A stretch of DNA of 64,000 nt from Cyanobacterium stanieri PCC 7202 (GTDB lineage Bacteria; Cyanobacteriota; Cyanobacteriia; Cyanobacteriales; Cyanobacteriaceae), in NCBI GenBank assembly GCA_000317655.1, contig CP003940.1, positions 930,001 through 994,000 on the forward strand, given 5' to 3'. The position numbers were made by a program, and so were the translations under genes. Numbering within the stretch: the first letter of the stretch is position 1; every line of letters starts with the position of its first letter. Under the pieces are notes generated by a model, which searched no databases, was not told the DNA's origin, and saw nothing but the letters and a program-made list of their open reading frames with translations. Below are positions 55,246-64,000 of this stretch, one piece after another.

Positions 55246-56487
55246 TTAAATTCCTAATTCCTGCTTAAGTGCAGATACCTTGTCGGTTTTCTCCCAAGGT
55301 AAATCGAGATCATTTCTACCAAAATGTCCATAAGCCGCCACATCTTGATAAAAACGTCCACCCCTTTGGGAAGGAAGAGAACAAAGATCAAACATTTGAA
55401 TAATACCCGCAGGGCGCAAGTCAAAATGAGCTTTCACCGCAGATAATAATTTTTCTTCTGGCACTTTGGCAGTGCCAAAGGTTTCGATAAAAATGCTCAC
55501 GGGTTGAGCGACACCGATAGCATAGCTCACCTGTACCTCACATTTAGAAGCAAGTCCAGCGGCAACGATATTTTTGGCAACATAGCGACAAGCATAGGAA
55601 GCGCTACGATCTACTTTGGTAGGATCTTTTCCAGAAAATGCACCACCCCCATGGCGAGAATAACCGCCGTAGGTATCGATGATGATTTTTCTACCTGTTA
55701 AACCAGAGTCACCCTGTGGCCCACCGATGACAAATTTTCCTGTGGGATTGAGCAAGAAACGGGTTTTGTTGGATGGTTTAATATCTAGGTCGTGGAATAC
55801 GGGGTTAACGACGGTTTCTTGGATGGCTTCTTTTAGTACCGCTTGGATTTTGTCGTTATCGGTGATATTTCCTATGGTCTCAGCGTGTTGAGTAGAGATT
55901 AGGATGGTATCAATGCCTACGGGGCGATCGTCTTCATAGGCTACAGTTACCTGAGTTTTACCATCTGGCCCTAGGTAGGGTAATTCGCCAGATTTTCTCA
56001 CTGCCGCTAATCTTCTGGACATCCTATGGGCGAGACTAATGGGTAAGGGCATTAATTCAGGGGTTTCGTCACAGGCAAAACCAAACATTAACCCCTGATC
56101 TCCTGCCCCAATTTTATCTAACTCGTCGTCACTGAGTTTTTCCCTTTGTTCTTGGGCTTTGTCTACCCCTTGGGCAATATCAGCCGACTGCTCGTCTAGG
56201 GCGACCAATACAGAACAGCTATTGGCAGAAAAACCATTATTAGCATCGGTGTAGCCAATTTCAGCAATTTTTTTACGGGCTAGGTCAATGTAATTAACTT
56301 GGGCTTTGGAGGAGATTTCCCCAGTAATTAGCACCAATCCTGTGTTGACCACCACCTCGGCGGCTACCCTACTATATTGATCTTCGCTTAATAAAGCATC
56401 TAGGATAGTATCAGAGATTTGGTCACATATTTTATCGGGATGACCTTCGGTTACAGACTCGGAGGTAAATAAATATTTTCTACTCAA
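55246..56487 (-). CDS. metK: S-adenosylmethionine synthase
   Basis: This 413-residue enzyme forms SAM from methionine and ATP. Conserved motifs are the N-terminal [35 protein letters not shown], the phosphate-loop [20 protein letters not shown]-like segment, and [17 protein letters not shown]. Length is normal for bacteria. No SAM riboswitch was identified upstream. It is convergent with ugd. Confidence 0.97.
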   Translation of the reverse strand: MSRKYLFTSESVTEGHPDKICDQISDTILDALLSEDQYSRVAAEVVVNTGLVLITGEISSKAQVNYIDLARKKIAEIGYTDANNGFSANSCSVLVALDEQSADIAQGVDKAQEQREKLSDDELDKIGAGDQGLMFGFACDETPELMPLPISLAHRMSRRLAAVRKSGELPYLGPDGKTQVTVAYEDDRPVGIDTILISTQHAETIGNITDNDKIQAVLKEAIQETVVNPVFHDLDIKPSNKTRFLLNPTGKFVIGGPQGDSGLTGRKIIIDTYGGYSRHGGGAFSGKDPTKVDRSASYACRYVAKNIVAAGLASKCEVQVSYAIGVAQPVSIFIETFGTAKVPEEKLLSAVKAHFDLRPAGIIQMFDLCSLPSQRGGRFYQDVAAYGHFGRNDLDLPWEKTDKVSALKQELGI

Positions 56488-56580
56488 CTTTTTCCCTCGG
56501 TGATTTTGTTGTTTAACCCTATATGATATAAGTTAAGATTACATTTAAGCAAATATATTCTTTTTATTACATCCTAAAGA

Positions 56581-57186
56581 TTGTTAAAGGCAAGTATTTT
56601 GTATTATCAAAAAGTCTCATTTTTATTTTCTGTTATTCTAATACTTCAAACAGTTTTAGGTTGTGAAAATAATCTCCTTACAAGGTTAGAAAATTTTACT
56701 GATATAACTTCTTTAGAAGATTCAGAAATTATTAGAAGGATCACGGAAACTGAAGGTTTAAGATTATGTAACAGTGATAGTTTCCTTATTTCTGAAGATA
56801 ATACGACTATTTATGAGTTAAAAACCACAGAATATTTAATAGAAATTTTTTGTTTTGTGGGGGCATATCAAGGTACTTATCAATATCTTTTTTATGATGC
56901 TAATCAGGCAGAACATCAAATAATTAGCTTAAGTTTTACGATTTTTGATGAGAGGGGAGGTAGTTTACAAATTGGGGATACTTCTTTGTTGACTGGTTAT
57001 CCTGAGTTTGATCTGGATCTTGAGGTGTTGACGGTGGATAGGAAGGCGAGGGGATTAGGAGATTGTGGTAGTTATGCGGTTTATCAGTGGCAGGATGATA
57101 GTTTTAGTTTACAGGAGTATCGTTATAAGGGGGAGTGTGATGGGGTATATATCCCTGTGGAGGAATATCCTTTGATTTATCCGTAG
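56581..57186 (+). CDS. Putative lipoprotein, DUF1176-like C-terminus
   Basis: This 201-residue protein has a signal peptide and lipobox (TVLGC, Cys near residue 28). The C-terminal half includes LTVDRKARGLGDCGSYAVYQ then YRYKGECDGVYIP, similar to DUF1176 proteins. Four further Cys could form disulfides. Translation probably starts at TTG 56581, because an in-frame stop (56575) lies just upstream. A TTG 18 bp downstream is possible but would shorten the signal. The target is unknown. Confidence 0.7.
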   Translation: MLKASILYYQKVSFLFSVILILQTVLGCENNLLTRLENFTDITSLEDSEIIRRITETEGLRLCNSDSFLISEDNTTIYELKTTEYLIEIFCFVGAYQGTYQYLFYDANQAEHQIISLSFTIFDERGGSLQIGDTSLLTGYPEFDLDLEVLTVDRKARGLGDCGSYAVYQWQDDSFSLQEYRYKGECDGVYIPVEEYPLIYP

Positions 57187-57221
57187 CTCAGTAATAGGTA
57201 GTAGTGCGATCGCACTTATTA

Positions 57222-57551
57222 TTAAAAACAAGCTAATTTGTTACTGATATAGCGATTTAAACTAATTTTTTCCTCCGTTGCTTCTCTTGCTAATTGACGG
57301 TGAAGTTCGGGGGGAATACGAACTAAAAGTTTTCCACTATAATTTTTTTCTGAGAGAGGTTCAGGTATATTTTCCCCATTGGCTTCCATATCCGCTATAA
57401 CCTCCTTCACTAAATTAGTAATGCCCTCTAAAGCATTAATGCGATCAGCATCAAGATAAGATAAACTAGGAAACTCTGTACATAACCCGACAAATTCTTG
57501 ATCTTCTGCTGACCAAATTACTCGGTAACTATAGTGTTCATGATTAATCAT
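57222..57551 (-). CDS. hicB: HicB-type antitoxin
   Basis: This 109-residue antitoxin has an N-terminal RNase H-like HicB fold (YRVIWSAEDQEFVGLCTEFP) and an RHH-type C-terminal DNA-binding region (VRIPPELHRQLAREATEEKI then SLNRYISNKL). It overlaps the toxin frame by 8 bp. It should neutralise HicA and repress the operon. Confidence 0.85.
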   Translation of the reverse strand: MINHEHYSYRVIWSAEDQEFVGLCTEFPSLSYLDADRINALEGITNLVKEVIADMEANGENIPEPLSEKNYSGKLLVRIPPELHRQLAREATEEKISLNRYISNKLACF

Positions 57552-57798
57552 CGATTATTTCCTCTATTTTTACGATAGCCGCTAACACTTGTTTTACTTG
57601 ATAAACTTTTGTTTTTCCATTTTTTTCTTGAATGTTGACACGAGGATCGCCTTGCCAAGGTGTTTTATAGACTCGATGACTTGTTCCTTGTTGTCTTGGT
57701 TTTCCAAAATAATAATCGCATATCTTAACTAAATCATTAAAATTGACATTTTTTGGGTTTTTTCTTATTTGAGCTACCAGTTTTTGGATTTTTGTCAC
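57544..57798 (-). CDS. hicA: HicA-type mRNA interferase toxin
   Basis: This 84-residue toxin starts at GTG. NDLVKICDYYFGKPRQQGTS then HRVYKTPWQGDPRVNIQ contains the catalytic His in a GTSHRV motif. At 84 residues it is a little longer than canonical HicA, with an extra C-terminal helix. It degrades mRNA when antitoxin is lost. The toxin gene comes first, as in standard hicAB operons. Confidence 0.83.
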   Translation of the reverse strand: MTKIQKLVAQIRKNPKNVNFNDLVKICDYYFGKPRQQGTSHRVYKTPWQGDPRVNIQEKNGKTKVYQVKQVLAAIVKIEEIIDD

Positions 57799-58010
57799 AA
57801 ATTGAACTTATTAAATTATAGTATCAATATTAATACTATGTTTATGATATAGAATAAATTAATTATGCCGTGGAATCAAGAAGTGGTAAATTAGACTCGA
57901 TCGCACCCTTAAAGAAAAAATCAATACTTAACTTTTGTGTATGTAATGACAGATGAAGTGCGATCGCACTAGAATAGTAAATAGGAATCGAAAACAAAAA
58001 CACAAAAGTA

Positions 58011-59939
58011 ATGACAGACAGTTCAACCATTGAGAAAAAACGCTCAAAAGTGGAAGGAATTAAAGAGCGTAGTAACTTTTTAAGAGAACCAGTAGCCACC
58101 GAATTAAAGCAAGACACAACCCATTTCAGCGAAGATGGGATTCAAATATTAAAATTTCATGGATCCTATCAACAGGATAACCGAGACAATCGAGTCAAAG
58201 GGCAAGAAAAAGACTATCAATTCATGTTACGCACCCGTAACCCAGGGGGATTTATTCCTCCCCAACTTTACCTCGCCCTCGAACAACTATCCGAAGAATA
58301 TGGCAACCATACCCTCAGAGTCACCACCAGACAGGGGTATCAAATCCACGGCATTCTCAAGAAAAACCTTAAAACCGTTATTAAAACCATTGTTCAGAAC
58401 ATGGGTTCTACCCTTGGCGCCTGTGGTGATTTAAACCGTAATGTCATGGCACCCCCCGCCCCCTACAAAAATCGCTTAGATTATCAATATGCTTGGGAAT
58501 ATGCCGACAAAATCGCTGACTTACTAGCGCCCCAAAGTGGTGCCTATTACGAGATTTGGCTAGATGGAGAAAAAGCCATCACCGCCGAAGAAGCGCCCGA
58601 GGTGAAAGCCGCCCGTCAAAAAAACCTCAATGGTACTACCTTTGAGGATTCCGCCGAACCCATCTACGGCACCCAATATATGCCCCGTAAGTTCAAGTGT
58701 TCTGTCACCGTACCGGGGGATAACTCCATTGATGTTTATACCCATGACCTTAGTTTGGTGGTAATTACCAATAAAAAAGGTGAACTACAAGGATTCAACG
58801 TCTTGGCAGGGGGCGGTTTGGGGCGTACCCATCGCAAAGAGGAAACCTTTGCCCGTAGTGCCGATGAAATCGGTTATGTGAAAAAAGATGATGTTTTTGA
58901 TTTAGTCAAAGCAGTAGTCGCCACTCAAAGGGATTATGGCGATCGCGCCAATCGTCGTCATGCCAGAATGAAGTATTTAATAAATGATTGGGGGGTAGAA
59001 AAATTCAAAAGTAAACTAGAAGAATACTTCGGTAAAAAAATCGAATCCTTCAAAAAACTACCTGCCTGGAAATATGAAGACTACCTCGGATGGCATGAAC
59101 AAGGAGACGGTAAACTATTCCTTGGTATCTCCGTAGAAAATGGTAGAGTCAAAAACGACGGTAGATTTCAACTCAAATCTGCCCTTAAGGAAGTAATCAC
59201 CAAATATGAGTTACCCACCCGTCTAACTGCCAACCACAATATCATTCTCTATGAAATTGATCCCCAGTGGCAAGAAGACATCAACCAAATTTTTGCCAAT
59301 AACGGTGTAGAATTAGATCCTGCCAATGTAAACCATCTGACTCGCTATTCCATGGCTTGTCCTGCACTACCCACCTGCGGACTAGCTACCACCGAATCCG
59401 AGCGCATTTTACCTAGTATTGTCGATCGCATCGACACCTTATTAGCTAAACTCGGTATGGCAGAAGAAACCTTCGTTATTCGGATGACAGGATGTCCTAA
59501 TGGTTGCGCCCGCCCCTACATGGCAGAATTAGGCTTTGTCGGTTCAGCACCCAATGTTTACCAAATCTGGTTAGGGGGTTGTCCAAATCAAACCCGATTG
59601 GCGCGCACTTACCAAGAAAAGCTCAACATTGCGGAATTAGAGCAGTTTTTAGAACCTCTTTTGATTTATTTCCGTGATAGTAAAAAGAAAAATGAAACTT
59701 TCGGCGATTTTTGTCACCGTGTTGGTTTTGATGCCCTCAGACAATATGCCGAGACTTATCAACCTAGTAAGAAGAAAAAAGCAATGAAAAAAGGCGAGAA
59801 GAAACCCCGTGCAAAACGTAATGAGCATCGTATCAGCGTTAATGAGGAGTGGTATCAGAAGTTAAAAACTGTTGCCACGGAGGAGAAAAAGGCGATGAAT
59901 CAAATTGTAGCGGAGGCTTTGGAAGCCTATTTTAAATAG
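58011..59939 (+). CDS. sir: Ferredoxin-sulfite reductase with C-terminal RHH extension
   Basis: This 642-residue sirohaem/4Fe4S enzyme reduces sulfite to sulfide for cysteine synthesis. The repeat domains include [13 protein letters not shown] and [16 protein letters not shown]. The cluster Cys are in [11 protein letters not shown] and [14 protein letters not shown]. The last about 55 residues begin with a Lys-rich linker ([16 protein letters not shown]) and continue as [20 protein letters not shown] then [15 protein letters not shown]. This looks like a ribbon-helix-helix DNA-binding domain. Plant chloroplast SiR binds nucleoid DNA, so a similar role is a plausible inference. Sulfite reductase is favoured over nitrite reductase by length and context. 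Confidence 0.88.
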   Translation: MTDSSTIEKKRSKVEGIKERSNFLREPVATELKQDTTHFSEDGIQILKFHGSYQQDNRDNRVKGQEKDYQFMLRTRNPGGFIPPQLYLALEQLSEEYGNHTLRVTTRQGYQIHGILKKNLKTVIKTIVQNMGSTLGACGDLNRNVMAPPAPYKNRLDYQYAWEYADKIADLLAPQSGAYYEIWLDGEKAITAEEAPEVKAARQKNLNGTTFEDSAEPIYGTQYMPRKFKCSVTVPGDNSIDVYTHDLSLVVITNKKGELQGFNVLAGGGLGRTHRKEETFARSADEIGYVKKDDVFDLVKAVVATQRDYGDRANRRHARMKYLINDWGVEKFKSKLEEYFGKKIESFKKLPAWKYEDYLGWHEQGDGKLFLGISVENGRVKNDGRFQLKSALKEVITKYELPTRLTANHNIILYEIDPQWQEDINQIFANNGVELDPANVNHLTRYSMACPALPTCGLATTESERILPSIVDRIDTLLAKLGMAEETFVIRMTGCPNGCARPYMAELGFVGSAPNVYQIWLGGCPNQTRLARTYQEKLNIAELEQFLEPLLIYFRDSKKKNETFGDFCHRVGFDALRQYAETYQPSKKKKAMKKGEKKPRAKRNEHRISVNEEWYQKLKTVATEEKKAMNQIVAEALEAYFK

Positions 59940-59996
59940 GTGTTGACGAATAAACGTTTTAGCTGAGATGGAGAATAAGGAATAGTGCAATAGTAG

Positions 59997-60013
59997 GGTG
60001 GGCAATGCCCACC
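59997..60013. repeat. GTGGGC palindrome after sir
   Basis: GGTGGGCA A TGCCCACC is a perfect 8-bp stem, the same family as 26622-26638. It lies 58 bp beyond the sir stop. Confidence 0.55.
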
Positions 60014-60021
60014 TCACAATC

Positions 60022-60058
60022 AAAAGTCCCCCAAAATTGGGGGATTTAGGGGGAAAAA
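60022..60058. repeat. Dispersed CCCCC palindrome, copy 4
   Basis: AAAAGTCCCCCAAAATTGGG then GGATTTAGGGGGAAAA, the same repeat as at 1062, 8333 and 29996. Confidence 0.7.
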
Positions 60059-60123
60059 CTCTATTACCGATTCGCTTTCTCGATCAACAATCAAATCCCA
60101 ATTAAGCCAAGGCAAAAATTATC

Positions 60124-61398
60124 ATGGTTTTTAAAAACTTTTTTAATAACAAAAAAGAAAAAAACAATATTGTTTTAGCACCACAAAAATCAGAACCAAA
60201 AACAAGATTAGAAGAACTAGAAGCAGAAATAATTGAGCCAAAAATTAAAGAAACTCCTCGACAAAAAACTAACAAAATTAAATCATCCTTACGACAATTT
60301 TTAATAACCTGTATTGGTGTTGGCATTCCCATCGGATTTTTGTATATTGCCAATTTGCCCTACACTGCCATTCGTCGCCCCGTGAATAACCATGCTCCCA
60401 TTTTGCTTTTGCCTAGTCAAATAGTAGTAGAAAATAATTTTAAAAAAGCGCTGAATTTAACAGAACAAGCAGAACAATTAATTGATAATGCTACTGATTT
60501 TCCAGATCTCGAATTAGGTGCTCAAAGATTAGCAGAAGGTAAGATTTATTTAGACAGAATCCCTATTATTGCCCAAAATGAATTGATGGGTTATGGCGGT
60601 GGTTCTCGTGGTTTTTTTCGTTCTAGTTTTTCTGGTTCACGATTTATGAATATGCGCAGAAAAGTAGGAGAATTAGAGGCAAAAGTATTTCAAGGTAATA
60701 ATGCTAGGGTCACTTTGGACAGATTAGAAACTGAATTAACAGCTATTAAAACCCAATATCAAAATAGCAATTCAGACACAGAAAAAAGGCAAATTATTCA
60801 ACAATGGCGTACCATGCTCAATGAGTTTAATTTGATTTCTAATGCTACTTTTGCGGGAACTATTGCCCAACAAAAATTAGTTGCCCATCAAGCAGATTTT
60901 GAGGACGTTGTGGGTTTTTCTGCTAATAATGAACGGGCTTTGACTTTCATGGCTACTGCCCAAGATTTTGCTAATTTGGCTCAGGGGCGATCGCAAAGTC
61001 CTCCGTACACTGTCAGGGAGTGGTCAGAGATTGAGAGCCTTTGGCAAAATGCCATTAATGAATTAGGTAATATTCCCAGTACAGACTTAGAAGGCTATCG
61101 TCAAGCAAATCGTTTTATTGTGCAATATGAGGATAATTTACGGCAAGTAAGATTAAATAAAGAGAGAGAAAATGAGGCTTTATCTTATTTACAAAACGCT
61201 GAAAATATGATAAATAACTACCGAAGAAATAGTATAAATTTAGATGATTCTCCTAATAATGTTAACCGTCGCATTGTCCAAATTCAAGAAATAATAGATA
61301 CCCTCAAAAAAGTAGAACAAAATACAACTTCCTACTCCTCTGCACAGGATTTAATCGGTTATGCTGAAAATCAAATCAGCAGTTTAACTTCTCAATAA
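60124..61398 (+). CDS. Membrane-anchored coiled-coil protein of unknown function
   Basis: This 424-residue protein has a Lys-rich cytoplasmic N-terminus (about 1-60). One transmembrane segment (RQFLITCIGVGIPIGFLYIA) follows, then a long helical domain. The helical part is rich in Glu, Gln and Asn with repeated ALNLTEQAEQLIDN, ARVTLDRLETELTAIK and ALSYLQNAENMINNYRR patterns. A Gly/Ser/Phe patch (YGGGSRGFFRSSFSGSRF, about 158-175) is unusual. Similar helix-rich anchors occur near cell division or envelope genes, but none is adjacent. I do not recognise the family. Confidence 0.7.
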   Translation: MVFKNFFNNKKEKNNIVLAPQKSEPKTRLEELEAEIIEPKIKETPRQKTNKIKSSLRQFLITCIGVGIPIGFLYIANLPYTAIRRPVNNHAPILLLPSQIVVENNFKKALNLTEQAEQLIDNATDFPDLELGAQRLAEGKIYLDRIPIIAQNELMGYGGGSRGFFRSSFSGSRFMNMRRKVGELEAKVFQGNNARVTLDRLETELTAIKTQYQNSNSDTEKRQIIQQWRTMLNEFNLISNATFAGTIAQQKLVAHQADFEDVVGFSANNERALTFMATAQDFANLAQGRSQSPPYTVREWSEIESLWQNAINELGNIPSTDLEGYRQANRFIVQYEDNLRQVRLNKERENEALSYLQNAENMINNYRRNSINLDDSPNNVNRRIVQIQEIIDTLKKVEQNTTSYSSAQDLIGYAENQISSLTSQ

Positions 61399-61466
61399 TT
61401 CAATTTTCTTTAACCTAACACCTGATACCCGATACCTGACACCTTTATTTGTAAAGACTAAAAATG

Positions 61467-61482
61467 TTATCCCGAACTCGAG
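61467..61482. repeat. Solo end of the CCTGAGTTCGGGATAA element
   Basis: TTATCCCGAACTCGAG is the right-end type TIR of the MITE family. No left partner is visible nearby. It sits 55 bp upstream of the NtcA box of narB. Confidence 0.55.
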
Positions 61483-61536
61483 TTATGTATTAACCGTATT
61501 CTTAACATTCTAAAAAGACATATTTCTTTACAAAAA

Positions 61537-61550
61537 GTATTGTTTTATAC
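61537..61550 (+). promoter_or_regulatory. NtcA binding site upstream of narB
   Basis: GTATTGTTTTATAC is an exact GTA-N8-TAC match, the consensus for the nitrogen regulator NtcA. It is 70 bp before the narB start. NtcA activates nitrate assimilation genes when nitrogen is limiting, so the position fits activation. A clean -10 at the usual spacing was not found. Confidence 0.85.
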
Positions 61551-61620
61551 TTTCAGCACGAAAAGGAAATGACAGGATAAAAGTGGTATAGAATGGGAAT
61601 CCCTTTGTCATTGTCAGATT

Positions 61621-63735
61621 ATGAGTGAGAAAGTAAAGACAGTTTGTCCTTATTGTGGTGTGGGTTGTGGTTTAGAAGTAATGACCTCTACGGATGATGA
61701 AAAAGTATCTATCGGTAAGGTTATGGGCGATCGCACCCACCCCTCCAGCCAAGGGAAAGTATGTGTCAAAGGGGCTACCGTAGGGGAGGCCATCAAAAAA
61801 AGTCGTTTAGAATATCCTCTTTGGCGAGAAAGCCTAGACCAAGAATTTCAACGCATCTCATGGGATGAAGCCTATGACAAAATCGTCAATCAAATCAACA
61901 AAGTAAGAGATACCATTGGTGTTGACGGTATTTGTATGTACGGTTCAGGGCAATTTCAAACCGAAGACTACTATATCGCCCAAAAACTGTTCAAAGGATG
62001 CCTAGGCACCAATAATTTTGATGCCAATTCCCGTCTGTGTATGTCCTCCGCCGTCTCAGGATATGTCGGTAGTTTTGGCGCTGACGGGCCCCCTTGTACC
62101 TATACCGACTTAGAAAATACCGACTGCGCCTTTTTGGTGGGAACCAATACCGCCGACTGTCATCCCATCGTATTCAACCGTTTAAGGGCATATCACAAGA
62201 AAAATGACCATGTTAAGATGGTGGTCGTTGATCCTCGTCGTACTGCCACTGCAGAAGCCGCCGATCTCCATTTACCTATTCGCCCTGGTACTGACATTGA
62301 CTTATTTAACGGCATCGCCCACCTACTGCAAAAATGGGGCAAAATTGACCCCGACTTTATCGCCCAATATACCGATAACTTTGCCCATTACCAAGAAATT
62401 ATCAAAGACTATCCCCCCGAAAAAGTAGCCCATATATGCGGTATTCCTGAAGCGGATTTAGTTAGTGCTGCTACCTATTGGGAGCAGTCCAATCGAGTGA
62501 TTTCCATGTGGTCTATGGGTTTAAATCAATCTTCCGAAGGCACTGCCAAAATTCGCACCTTAATCAATCTGCACCTGATGACAGGTACCATCGGCAAGGA
62601 AGGATGTGGCCCTTTTTCCCTCACAGGGCAACCTAACGCCATGGGAGGTAGAGAGGCGGGGGGTTTAGCTCATATTCTCCCCGGTTATCGTCTTGTCCAT
62701 AACCCTGAACACCGAGCAGAAGTAGAACAATTATGGAATCTTCCCCAAAATTCCATTTCCCCTGAAGCAGGTAAAACCGCATGGGAGGCAATTATGGGTT
62801 TAGAAACAGGGGAAGTACAGTTTTATTGGGTGGCCGCTACTAACCCTGTGGTAAGTATGCCCGACTTGGAAAGGACAAAAAAAGCCTTGCAAAATTCCCC
62901 TTTTACGGTATATCAAGATGCTTATTTTCCTACCGAAACCGCCTACTATGCCCATTTGGTGCTACCTGCGGCACAGTGGAGCGAAAAAACGGGTACTATG
63001 ACCAATTCTGAGCGGGTGGTTACCTATTGCCCCAGTTTTAGTGAACCTGTGGGGGAAGGTAAGGCGGACTGGGAAATTTTTGCGGAGGTGGGCAGAAGGT
63101 TGGGATTTGAGGAATATTTTGCCTTTGAAAATTCGGCACAGGTATATGATGAGTATGTGTCGTTAACCAAAAATCGCCCCTGTGATATGTCGGGGTTAAG
63201 CCATGATTTGTTAAAACAAGCCCCTATCCAGTGGCCTTTCCCTGAAGGGGCAAATCCTGATGATAAGTATGGCAGAAGGTTATACACTGATTTCAAATTC
63301 CATACCCCTAACCAAAAAGCCCAGTTTATTGCGGTGCATAGTCGAGGATTAGCAGAACCTCCTAACCCTGATTATCCTTTTGTGTTAACCATCGGTAGGC
63401 TATATGGACATTGGCACACCATGACAAGGACGGGCAGAATTGCCAAAATTAATAAGATGCACCCTGAGCCTTTGTTGGAGATTCACCCCAAGGATGCCCA
63501 TCAATATGGCATTGAGTCGGGGGATATGGTTGCCATTACTTCTTTACGGGGCAAAGGGATTTTTAAGGCTTTGGTGACAAGGGCGATCGCCCCTAGAACC
63601 CTTTTTGTACCGATGCACTGGGGTTTTTTGTGGGGGGAAAACACCGAAGCCAATAGCCTTAGTCATCCCATGGCTTGTCCTGTGTCTAAACAACCTGAGT
63701 TAAAAGCCTGTGCGGTGAATATTGCTAGGGCTTAA
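61621..63735 (+). CDS. narB: Ferredoxin-dependent assimilatory nitrate reductase
   Basis: This 704-residue molybdopterin oxidoreductase reduces nitrate to nitrite with electrons from ferredoxin. The N-terminal [12 protein letters not shown] then [10 protein letters not shown] hold four Cys for a 4Fe4S cluster. Mo-bis-MGD contact regions include [15 protein letters not shown] and a closing [14 protein letters not shown]. It matches cyanobacterial NarB in length and motifs. No nitrite reductase or nrt transport genes are adjacent, so the nitrate operon is split. Its stop codon overlaps the convergent ftsH stop by 3 bp. Confidence 0.93.
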   Translation: MSEKVKTVCPYCGVGCGLEVMTSTDDEKVSIGKVMGDRTHPSSQGKVCVKGATVGEAIKKSRLEYPLWRESLDQEFQRISWDEAYDKIVNQINKVRDTIGVDGICMYGSGQFQTEDYYIAQKLFKGCLGTNNFDANSRLCMSSAVSGYVGSFGADGPPCTYTDLENTDCAFLVGTNTADCHPIVFNRLRAYHKKNDHVKMVVVDPRRTATAEAADLHLPIRPGTDIDLFNGIAHLLQKWGKIDPDFIAQYTDNFAHYQEIIKDYPPEKVAHICGIPEADLVSAATYWEQSNRVISMWSMGLNQSSEGTAKIRTLINLHLMTGTIGKEGCGPFSLTGQPNAMGGREAGGLAHILPGYRLVHNPEHRAEVEQLWNLPQNSISPEAGKTAWEAIMGLETGEVQFYWVAATNPVVSMPDLERTKKALQNSPFTVYQDAYFPTETAYYAHLVLPAAQWSEKTGTMTNSERVVTYCPSFSEPVGEGKADWEIFAEVGRRLGFEEYFAFENSAQVYDEYVSLTKNRPCDMSGLSHDLLKQAPIQWPFPEGANPDDKYGRRLYTDFKFHTPNQKAQFIAVHSRGLAEPPNPDYPFVLTIGRLYGHWHTMTRTGRIAKINKMHPEPLLEIHPKDAHQYGIESGDMVAITSLRGKGIFKALVTRAIAPRTLFVPMHWGFLWGENTEANSLSHPMACPVSKQPELKACAVNIARA

Positions 63736-64000
63736 AGAGATTTTTGTCCTAAAACCTTTTCAAAGGTTTGACGATCAAGGGTTTCGTTTTCGATCAAAAG
63801 ATCTACTAAATAATCAACCACAGGACGATATTCATTAATAATCGTCTTAGCATTTTCATGGCATTGATGAACAATAGCCCTGATTTGTAAATCAATTTTT
63901 TGGGCTATATCCTGAGAATATTCTGTCCGACTCATAGAGTCATTACCCAAGAAAACAGGCTGTTCATCCCCTTCTAGGGCGATAGGCCCTAGATCAGACA
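63732..64000 (-). CDS. ftsH: FtsH protease, C-terminal fragment at window edge
   Basis: The frame is open from the right edge to the stop at 63732. The readable sequence is [39 protein letters not shown] and [21 protein letters not shown], matching the extreme C-terminus of FtsH. It differs clearly from the copy at 15600-17483, so it is a second paralogue. The AAA+ and zinc site lie outside the window. It is convergent with narB. Confidence 0.9.
   Translation of the reverse strand, partial: SDLGPIALEGDEQPVFLGNDSMSRTEYSQDIAQKIDLQIRAIVHQCHENAKTIINEYRPVVDYLVDLLIENETLDRQTFEKVLGQKSL

Noticed and set aside
61570-61600. Clear -10 box for narB
   Set aside because: TATAGAAT at about 61587 is too far from the NtcA box. 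No TANNNT at the expected 20-24 bp spacing was found.
1-64000. CRISPR array, tRNA or rRNA genes
   Set aside because: The repeated units found are short dispersed or tandem heptamers without spacers. No cloverleaf or rRNA sequence was recognised.

Overview
The window is chromosomal DNA from a cyanobacterium. Direct signs are an AT-rich base composition with very many GCGATCGC (HIP1) octamers and a set of phototroph genes: apcD (phycobilisome terminal emitter), nblA (phycobilisome degradation), nblS (light/nutrient sensor kinase), a PAM68 homologue, crtD-type desaturase, FtsH proteases, ferredoxin-dependent narB and sir. The content suggests a unicellular relative of Cyanobacterium or Geminocystis, but that placement is inference from general character only.

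Layout. 1-1.1 kb: the 5' part of a tnpB-type transposon gene with a divergent 51-residue ribbon-helix-helix (RHH) gene. 1.1-9.5 kb: class I lysyl-tRNA synthetase, an orphan type I restriction specificity subunit, crtD, hflX, fabG and trpC. 9.5-15 kb: alpha/beta hydrolase, pheS and an FHA-penicillin-binding-protein fusion, interleaved with short inverted-repeat (MITE-like) elements, one of which appears split by an ORF-less group II intron. 15-24 kb: apt, ftsH, a CsgG-like protein, a methyltransferase-HIT fusion, an ABC permease, a DegT aminotransferase, small membrane proteins and apcD. 24.2-24.8 kb: a micro-operon of two tiny genes behind a glutamine riboswitch. The first gene is a glutamine synthetase inactivating factor. 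The second is a 50-residue protein that I tentatively compare with PirA. 24.8-40 kb: prs, bioD, phoX with a Pho-box array, isoaspartyl peptidase, moeA, a CsoR-type regulator, an RRM protein, nblA, lpxB, rpsO-PAM68 and aroF. 40-57 kb: envelope and RNA-quality genes (RodZ-like, pseudouridine synthase, RqcH, TrhO), nblS, a UDP-glucose dehydrogenase/UDP-glucuronate decarboxylase pair and metK. 57-64 kb: hicAB, sir with a C-terminal RHH extension, narB with a perfect NtcA box, and the 3' end of a second ftsH.

Nitrogen, sulfur and phosphorus acquisition recur with visible control elements: NtcA box at narB, glutamine riboswitch at gif, Pho boxes at phoX. With nblA, nblS and apcD they link nutrient status to the light-harvesting antenna. 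Most genes are short transcription units, and operons are few: lpxB-lipoprotein, rpsO-PAM68, gif-small ORF and hicAB.

No tRNA, rRNA or CRISPR array was seen. Dispersed repeats are abundant: a TIR element ending CCTGAGTTCGGGATAA, a CCCCCAATTCTGGGGG palindrome, GTGGGC palindromes at gene 3' ends, and heptanucleotide ATTGCCC repeats.
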